Part shown: positions 56,730 to 64,000 of the stretch, piece by piece
How positions within the stretch are numbered: position 1 is the first letter of the stretch
Layout: every line of letters begins with the position of its first letter
DNA from: Triangularia verruculosa
Lineage: Eukaryota; Ascomycota; Sordariomycetes; Sordariales; Podosporaceae
Assembly (NCBI GenBank): GCA_033296885.1
Contig: MU863934.1
Coordinates: 62,001-126,000, forward strand
Direction of reading: 5' to 3'
Length of the DNA stretch: 64,000 nt
Position numbers and translations under genes: made by a program
Notes under the pieces: generated by a model
Told to the model about the DNA's origin: nothing
The model's database searches: none
What the model saw: the letters and a program-made list of their open reading frames with translations, nothing else

Positions 56730-58882
56730 TCACTCCAACCCCATCCTAACCTCATCCCCGACCCCCCAGCTTCCCTCCTCCTTCCCCGCATCCTGCATCG
56801 CCAGCCTCGTCTGCAGCGTCCCCACCCCAGCATCATCATCGTAATCCTCGCTGTGACTCCCCAAGCTCCCCGACATCCCGCTCGCCCTCCTGGTGCTCCC
56901 GCTCCGCAACGAGCTCGCATCCGTCACTCGTTTTCTCAGTGACGAGGGTTTGATGAACCTCGACGTGGAACGGCTGGAGGTCGACAGCATAGAAGCAGTA
57001 TCATTCTCCTCCTCTCTCTCCCGCTCAAGCGCGAGACTCTCTTTGCTTTCATTGGTTGGGGGGGGACTGCCGACCGTTGTGGCGGGGGTGGAGGGCGTCA
57101 GGTCGACCGATGGTATGGACTTGACTTCGTTGCTGGTGGCGTCCTCAGCCATGACCTCATCTGCGTCCGCTTCCACAAGCTCGGCATCGCGGTACCACTT
57201 TCTTCGTCGAGTCCACTTTCCCCAGCCGTCTTGTCCCCTTCGGCCATTTTGCCACTAATCACAGACAAACAGCTGTTAGCTTTGACCATGGTCAAACAAC
57301 AAGTGAGAACAAAAACCAAACCAACCTTGTTATCATAGTAAATCCACCCCACCTTACCCCCAGGCCCATCGTAATCCCATCCCTTCTCCCCTTCGGACAT
57401 GACAGCGTCATCCGGGACTCCATCAACCTTCCACCTGCTCCCCTCCACCCATCTCCAGCGCATGTTGCTCCCGTCCTCCACCTCGGGCAGCTCAAAGTCA
57501 TCACGTTGTGGCACGGCATTGTTATGCTCGTCAGTCCACGCCGGTCTCTCGTAGGCAAACAAGCTCGTCGTCCACCCGAGTCCGACCCAGCGCCGCTGGT
57601 TCTCGTAGATGATGAACGTAAATCGCACTCCAGTGTCCTGGCCTCCTCTCGCCCGGCGCAGAGCTTTGGTAAGTTCCGACTCGTGACGAGTAGCCTTGAT
57701 AGTGCCAGTAGCCGAGCTCTTAGTCTTGGTCGACGCGGCACTGCTGCTTGTTGCGTTGGGGGCGTCAGTAGATGGCGCTGCTGCTGCTGCTGCTGCTGCT
57801 CCTGCCTTCACAGGCATGTCAAATTGCAGACCGGTGACAAGCGTCAATAACTTCCTGATGGTGGCACTTCTCCACAGAATGGCCCGCGTCACACGCATGA
57901 CGCGAGCATGCCAGGTCAGGATGATAGTTCCAAATAAGAGGATCACCCGGCGGGTGGTGATGATCCTCAGCGGTGGCAAAGTAAGTAAAAACCAGAATGG
58001 CGTGCAGAGCAGGATACGGACAAACAGTGTAGTCAACGCTGGTCTTGTAGTGGCCGACGTCGCCGTCTGTTGCGTACTCAGGAAATCCGTCAACTCAAGC
58101 AAGGGTTCCAGCAGGATGTTACACCTCGCCGTCAGCTCCTTGAGCGTCTCCACGATCTCATCCAACGTCTTTTGATGCCGTGTGTTCGTCGCCTCAGATA
58201 TCGACCCTTGATTCCTCTTGTGCCCACTCGAAGGGGTTGTCGCAGTACCGTTCTCTGCCTTGGTGGTCTTTTCCGGCAGCCCATCTACCAACAGATTCTT
58301 GCTCTTGCTTGTCTTCAAAGTCTTGGCGCCTTTGGTGTCTGTCGCTGCAGCGGTCCCATCCCCAGCGCCAACTCCAGGTTCTGTCCAGCCACTGCTGCTC
58401 AAGGGACTAAACCGGCGGCCGTACATACCCAAGATGAGTATCAACACCAGGATCAGAGGTCCTGTGGCGCGCACGAGGAAGTCACCGTACAGCACCGCCG
58501 CCCAGAAAAATGCCACGAGCAAGAAGCTCTCCCAGGCATCGGCCGTTGTCCATGTCAGTAACCCAACCAGATTATTAAGCGGCAGTAGGAAGGGATGGCT
58601 GTAGGCGAGGGCGCGTGTGATCTGGGGTGGCGTCGCGAGAAGCAGCGGGGACTTTTGGTGGACTAGAATCGTGCTCCTCCTCTTCGCGGCCGAGGCGGTG
58701 CTCGGGTTCGTCGAGCTCAGCGTCGCCGGAGAAAACGACGCATAGGTAGGGTTCGGTGTGGTCGAAAAGACCGACGAGGCGGCGCCATCGTTTGCGTGGG
58801 AGGCTCCTCGCGACGGGGTGGAGGGGTGTTGGGAGCTGGGATCCAGCTGGTCGCTGCGCTGGGCGCGAGGGGGGGCCGACAT
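56730..58882 (-). CDS. Pex23-type peroxin with dysferlin (DysF) domain
   Basis: Exons 58882-57326 and 57254-56730 encode 693 residues (MSAPPRAQRSDQLDPSS). The frame is open upstream, but ATG 58882 is the first real ATG. Two or more hydrophobic spans lie at about 115-155 and 285-330. The DysFN part reads VRFTFIIYENQRRWVGLGWT, and the DysFC part RWRWVEGSRWKVDG plus KVGWIYYDNKWQNGRRG and WTRRRKWYRDAEL across the splice. This is the Pex23/Pex30-32 layout: endoplasmic-reticulum/peroxisome contact proteins that control peroxisome number and size. There is a poly-Ala run near residue 350. The acidic, Ser-rich C-terminus is likely disordered. The donor GTTGGT is unusual. Confidence 0.88.
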
Positions 58883-60233
58883 GTGCGTGAGCCAAGGGGG
58901 TTCCTGTTTGTATTGCGCAAAAACGGTGGTCAACGGTTACAGCTCTCAATCATCCCATGCTATGGTTGATGGCTGGAGGCGTGGTGAGAGGCCAAGACAC
59001 GCGAGCATCGTGGAGAAGGTCCGGGTTTGGGAAAAGAATTCCATCCACACCTTCTCTCACCAGTCGTCGATGACGCTGACGTAGGTGCCGTCGGCAGGCG
59101 GTAGCTTTTGGGGGTTTGTTTGGGGGAACCGTGCTCAACCACTGGCCAGCCAGCTGCCCACCAAACGCCCGCCCTCCAGTCAACTGGCAAGAAATGTGCC
59201 TCGACAAAGCCAGAACTAGACTTTGTTGTGCGATGTAGGATGTTTGTCTTGCGCGCAAACTTTTGGGAGGGAACAGGGGGAAAGGAGAAGAGACAGACCA
59301 TCACTTACAAAAGCAGCCATTCAAAAAAGCGCCGAGAGGGATTTGCGCCTGGAACGGCACTGATTTGATGGTTCACGTCATAGGCGATAACACAAACTCC
59401 GACCTGACTCTCTGACTGCCGAAGGAACGGTACGGGAGGGGGAGAGAACGGAAATGATGCTACACACAGCCAGAAGAAGACGGCACATGTTTAAAATAAC
59501 CAGGCTATTTTTTTTATCTTCTGGTTTCGGTGTCTCGTCATGGGATGGGAAAGTGAAAGAAGCCGAACGCAGGATGCAACAAGCCCAGCACGTGAGAGAG
59601 AGCCCGCCAAACTGGAACACCCTGCCAGCTGGCGGTCCAGCCAAGCTGCCCTGGAATGCTGAGGCAAGACGTGCCTGGCACAGCCTGGGCCCCGCAGCCG
59701 CCAGCTGCTGGTCTGGAATCACATGCAAATTGGAACACAAACCAAATGCATGCACCGCAGGTGCAATGAACACATCATAGGTACACTAGATAGACGCCGG
59801 CTGGCCCAAGAGGGAACAATGTGACAGAGACAAACATGTAATTAATAATAGTATATATCTACATCAGCAGCCAACAATGAAACCGCCGCTTTTCCCACCA
59901 GAGTCGACTTTTTCATCTCTACAACAGCAGCAAAACAGTGTTGATGATGCTTCCACCGCCAATGAAGAAAAATAAAAAATGGTAACCCTGTGAATGTCCT
60001 TGGCTCTTCCATCCAAACTCCAAACCCAGTCCCAGATTCAGGGTATGCCGCTCCTCAAAACTCCGTATAAAAATGAAAATGCCAAGCCCGCTTGTATGAG
60101 ATAGTGATAGGAAAAGCAGCTAGAGACAAGCAAATCGAGCAGCAAAAGGTTGGGGCAGCCAAAGGGTAGGTAGGACGGCAAAGATGTCGTAAAAGGAGAG
60201 GAAGAAAAAACAAGGGAACGTTCGAACAGGCCC
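58883..60233. other. 1.35 kb intergenic region
   Basis: Promoter of the peroxin gene and 3' flank of the next gene. No RNA, repeat or gene was recognised. Confidence 0.45.
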
Positions 60234-63200
60234 TCAAGGAGCGCTTGAAGTAACGGTTGGGCAGTCCACCGCCTTGTTCCATGCCAGTAACCGCCGGCAA
60301 AACCGTCTTGCCTGAATCTTGCCTGACTCCAGGTGCTGATCAACATTGACTCTGCCAGACTCGAAAACCACCGTCATCGTCTTGCCAGCAATGAACTCGA
60401 TCTTGACCTCGCAGCTACCGCCCTCTCCTCGCATGAACCGTGTGGCAGTCTTGATCTCCTTGGGGTCGAGCTGAAAGGATGCTACATCGTCCGGAGAACC
60501 CCCGACGGCCCGCAAGACACCGCTGACGTGATCATCCTCAATCACCAAAAGTTCATCCAAAACCTTGTTCGAATCAAACTTTTCCTCGCCATCCACGTGG
60601 ATCCTGGCAACGGTAAAAGTCTCCGGCTCTTCGCCCGCTTCAGTCTTGATGAAGGACATCTTCACCGGAGACTCGCTATTCGCGTCGCTGGCAGATGGCG
60701 TCACCAGAGGGCCAACACTAGGAGAAGGCTCGGTTCCGGTGGGTATAACCACCGTGGGGGCTGTCACGGAGTCGGTTGCTGATGGAAGCGGCGTCGGGTA
60801 TTCCTGCGGCTGCGACGGAACAGGCTCGACCGTTGGTAACTGGTGTACAAAAGCCGGTGTGGCTGGGGTCGTAAGTGACGCAGGGGTTAGAGACTCGCTC
60901 TGCGCGCGTTCCTGGCTTGGTTCAGTCGTCGGCTCAGTCTGCTGTACAGGTGCTGATTCAGCCCGGTCCAGCTTCTGTCCATTCGGCAACCCGGTGTTGA
61001 CGACGATCGACGACAAGGGCTGCGGCGACACCATCGGGGTTGCATGTGCATTGTCAGGCTGAGTGGGAGCCTCCAGGTGATCCGAGCTATTATCCGGCCC
61101 CAGAATGTGTGATAGGCGAGCTGGGCTGGGCTTGCGCACGGCCGTGGCTGGAGACTGCTCCGAAGCCGCCGATCGCGGCGTGGACAGCAAGTTCTTGCTT
61201 CTGGCATGAATCTTTTCGACCCGCCTTCTCTCGTTCCGAGGCACCGAGCCCTGTCGCGAGGGGGGCTCAACACTGGAAGCCGCGCTTCGAGAATTGATGG
61301 CAGTAAAGCCGGTGCTCCGTGTAGGCGTCTGCAGATTGCTGAGGGCCTGGGCAGCAATCGCTTGGGCGCTGGGATGCAATGGCTGCTTCTCTGTCTCTGC
61401 CACATCGTCAGGGCTCGAAAAACTAGTTCGGCGACTGTCAGCCGCGGCCATGTCGACATCGTTGGTCGAGTTGGACATGGACTTGGCAATGGACTCCTGA
61501 TCAGAATCTGAGTCGTTATTGTTGTCTGCACCGACATCCGCCATCTCAACGTCGTCTTGTTTCGATGGCTGCACAGGCAAAGGTTGTGCTGTGGGCAAAG
61601 CCGAGGTCGAGGATCGGAAGGAAGCAGACGCAGACTGAAACGATACATCAGCTGTCTTCTTCGGCAGTGGAGTCTGCTGGGGGCCGATGGGCTGCCCCCT
61701 GATTGCCATGTCCCGTCGAAGGTCCTCGTAGCTTGGATATCTACGAATAACCCTTGCATAGTACTCCCGGGCTGTTGAAGAGTAAGGAATCTCGGATGAT
61801 TCGTTGAAGTCGAATGGAACAAGGTGCTTAGCCTCGATCCATCCACACCGCCAGTCAGAGCTACACATGCCGTTAGTTGCCGCCAAGGAAGAAACGAATA
61901 CACGCAAGCATCTTACCGATCATCGCTGTCGATGTGAAGTACTGGGAACTCGCGCTTCTTCACCAGAGGGCCACCATCTTCATACCCTTCCGCCCACCCT
62001 TTGATGCGTTTGACTTGATTACGCTCATCGCGCTCATATTCATAGCACTTGGGGACTACGTCCACAAACAAGCCCACGTCCTCGAGACTGGAGTCCAAAA
62101 GGCCAGCCGAAGTCAGCTTTTCCTCAGTCCATGGGAGAATGATGAAAGGATGCTGCTTTTGATCAGCGACGCAGTGTCCTGTGTAGAGCCCAGCCGGGGT
62201 TGGGTTGGGAATTCCGGTGTTCTGTTTCCGCTGCCTCGATACAGGCGTGCTCAGGGGACTGGTGATAGGGACCCCGTTCTTGTCGAGCTGGGGGAAACCC
62301 TTTTTGGCCCTTTCGGTCTTGTTGAGCTGATTGGCGTTGAAAGGTTTGTACCCATTCTTCATCGCTTCGAGCACCATCTTGTTATTCATGTCCATCAACT
62401 TCTGGTCGCAGCCTTCCACAACCCAGCCCAGCGTTCTGATGGCCTGCGTGTGCTCCTTGGACATCCGCCCATGTTGGGCGCTGGCCAAATGCTTCGCAGC
62501 CCCCCGAAGTGGATGCTCTCCAAAATTAACACCATGCTCCTCGCAGCGCAGAATGTAAAACTCTCCCCCGTCAGGAAACTGGATGATAATGTGCTTGTAC
62601 TCCGGGTTGCCATGACCCCATACCTCACTGAAGGGAACAGTCCGCTGCGGACGCACGTCATCATTAGATGCGGGTGTTAGGCGCTCAACATCAGCACCGT
62701 TAGTGTGGTGATCCTGTTTGGCCCTCTTGACGTCCGAAGGAGCCGAGTCCGTGAGTGTGGCCTTTCGCTTAGGCTGGACTTCCTCTGCCTGACTGGGACG
62801 ATGTTGCTGAGGCGGAAGAATAGGAGGCAGGAGCTGGCGTTCATGGGCCGAAGGGTTGATGGATGTTTCAACTTTGGAATATGAAGAATGAAGCGGCGGA
62901 ATTCTGCCGGGAGGCGTTGAATAGGCACCGGGAGGATAGGCTGTGTTCCTTGGCCAGCTGCTTGTTGTAGGCGCTCCCGGTAAAATTCGACGACCATTGC
63001 TAGTGAGCTGTGGCTGCGGAGGAGGCATCTGTGGCATGGGATGATGATACACATTGGCACGCATAGGAGACGGGATTGGCGCGGGGTGGGCGTGCATGGA
63101 AGGCACCGAGGTTTCCCGTGACCCGTTCGCCTGATGGGGAGGCTCCAAAGAAGAACGCATCGGAGGAGGATAGTGGTGCCCAACTGTTAAAGGCCCGTGT

Positions 63201-63892
63201 CTGATAGGCTCAGAAGGACCGCCGAAGCCTCTGGAATATCCCGAGACGCTCGGAGCCATCAAGGGCCCTTGACCGTTGTTGGGTGGAGCGGCGGATGATG
63301 GCAAGACTGCCGGCTGTGGTCTTTCAGGTGTAGGCCTCTGAGATATCAGGTCAGCAGAGTATCACAAACGGCCGTGTATTTGAAAAGTACTTACTGAAGG
63401 CGCAGTTTTGGTAGATGGGGCAGGCACATCAATATTCAGTGTGCTCTGCCACTTGCTGGCCTCCAAGTCCTCATACTGCTTTCGAAGAGCTGCGATTTCC
63501 TCGTCGTATTCTCGGTCCAGGTCTTTGCTTTGATGTTCCGTCACCTGTTTCAACAGCTTCTCAACAACAGTAAGAAGTTCAGGATGCCCCTCCAAGGCGA
63601 GGAACTTCTCTCGATCATTCCGATAGCGGGCATCAAGTTCCATTTTCTTAGTGTCGAGTCTTAGACGTACTCGCTGCTCGTCGGCCTTGCGACGCTGCTT
63701 GAGCTCCAAGATGTGAGCATAACCTTGGATCAGGGAGTCCGCATCCATACTAGGGCCCGGAGCAGTCATCTTAGGCAGCGGGGATGGTCGGCCCTCATGC
63801 TGCCTCAAAGGCTCTGGTTGTCGGCCCTCAGGCTGGCGGGGGTAGGATGAAAACTCGGCCGACCGTAGATACGGGGATGATGTTGCTGACAT
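60234..63892 (-). CDS. large nuclear-type protein with a CxxH...H zinc-finger-like motif, function unknown
   Basis: Exons 63892-63395, 63337-61917 and 61860-60234 encode 1181 residues. The N-terminus (about 45-150) is a charged coiled coil (HILELKQRRKADEQRVRLRL). A Pro-rich linker follows, then a folded core at about 390-560: EYKHIIIQFPDGGEFYILRC, EEHGVNFGEHPLRGAAKHLA with CxxH and later His (AQHG), and a possible barrel segment LYTGHCVADQKQHPFIILPW through SDWRCGWIEAKHLVPFDF. The C-terminal third is Ser/Thr/Pro-rich with a final ordered segment (TATRFMRGEGGSCEVKIEF). The layout suggests a chromatin or transcription cofactor. I do not recognise the family. Splicing is regular. Confidence 0.78.
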
Positions 63893-64000
63893 GTTGCCGG
63901 TCCAGTGACACGGCGATCCCGCACGTCACACAAATCACAACAAATTGTCAAGCCTCAGGCCTCAAGCCTCAAGCCTCAATTTCATGCAGGTCTGTGAAGC
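63893..64000. repeat. promoter edge with AAGCCTC tandem repeat
   Basis: Positions 63949-63978 contain about four copies of AAGCCTC (one degenerate, AGGCCTC) upstream of the last gene. The window ends in its promoter. Confidence 0.7.

Noticed and set aside
1..64000. CRISPR arrays, bacterial operons, ribosome binding sites, insertion sequences
   Set aside because: None seen; the window is eukaryotic nuclear DNA.
1..64000. 5S rRNA gene
   Set aside because: Dispersed 5S genes are common in this group, but I found no stretch with the conserved 5S internal promoter.

Overview
The window is nuclear DNA of a filamentous ascomycete (Pezizomycotina, most likely a Sordariomycete). The evidence is short GT-AG introns with CTAAC-type branch points, compact genes on both strands, fungus-restricted families (Zn(II)2Cys6 regulator, Pex23-type peroxin, F-box and nucleoside-phosphorylase accessory genes), a dispersed U6 snRNA gene, and an AT-rich patch whose lesions fit repeat-induced point mutation (RIP). 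All gene models were built by eye from splice signals and reading frames. No database search was possible, so family names rest on recognised motifs.

Layout: 0-3.3 kb holds the 3' end of an unidentified gene and a TMEM135-like membrane protein. 3.6-10.6 kb is an accessory block read entirely from the minus strand: a frameshifted F-box protein gene, an APH-type phosphotransferase gene, a conserved gene of unknown function, and a decayed nucleoside-phosphorylase-domain gene of the kind found in fungal NLR-like proteins. 11.5-18.8 kb has a single-pass membrane protein, then a divergent pair of a Zn(II)2Cys6 regulator and a 14-TM MFS exporter; the exporter has a TAG stop followed by 45 more in-frame coding-like codons. 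A U6 snRNA gene lies at 19.2 kb.

19.7-36.3 kb is mostly housekeeping: a small Cys-rich membrane protein, DAHP synthase (shikimate pathway), a fungal protein of unknown function behind a 2.85 kb upstream region, a divergent pair of mitochondrial genes (Cox14-like assembly protein and ribosomal protein mL50), a SmgGDS-like armadillo protein, ribosomal protein eL13, and a gag-like coiled-coil gene that may be domesticated. 37.9-44.0 kb contains a 33-residue Cys-rich microprotein, a vWA-Hint protein and a 3-ketoacyl-CoA thiolase. 45-54.5 kb has a coiled-coil nuclear-type protein, a secreted GPI-type protein, a multicopper oxidase and a PX-associated-domain protein. 55-56 kb is a RIP-type relic carrying a broken kinase-like gene. 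56.7-63.9 kb ends with a peroxin/dysferlin-domain protein and a large unrecognised nuclear-type protein.

Most genes are independent. Plausible functional links are regulator plus exporter (divergent), Cox14-like plus mL50 (shared promoter, both mitochondrial), and several lipid/peroxisome genes (TMEM135-like, thiolase, Pex23-type). The most interesting observations are the MFS post-stop extension, the gag-like single-copy gene, the Cys-rich microprotein, the decaying accessory block, the RIP relic with CpA-to-TpA-type lesions, and repeated telomere-like motifs in intergenic DNA.
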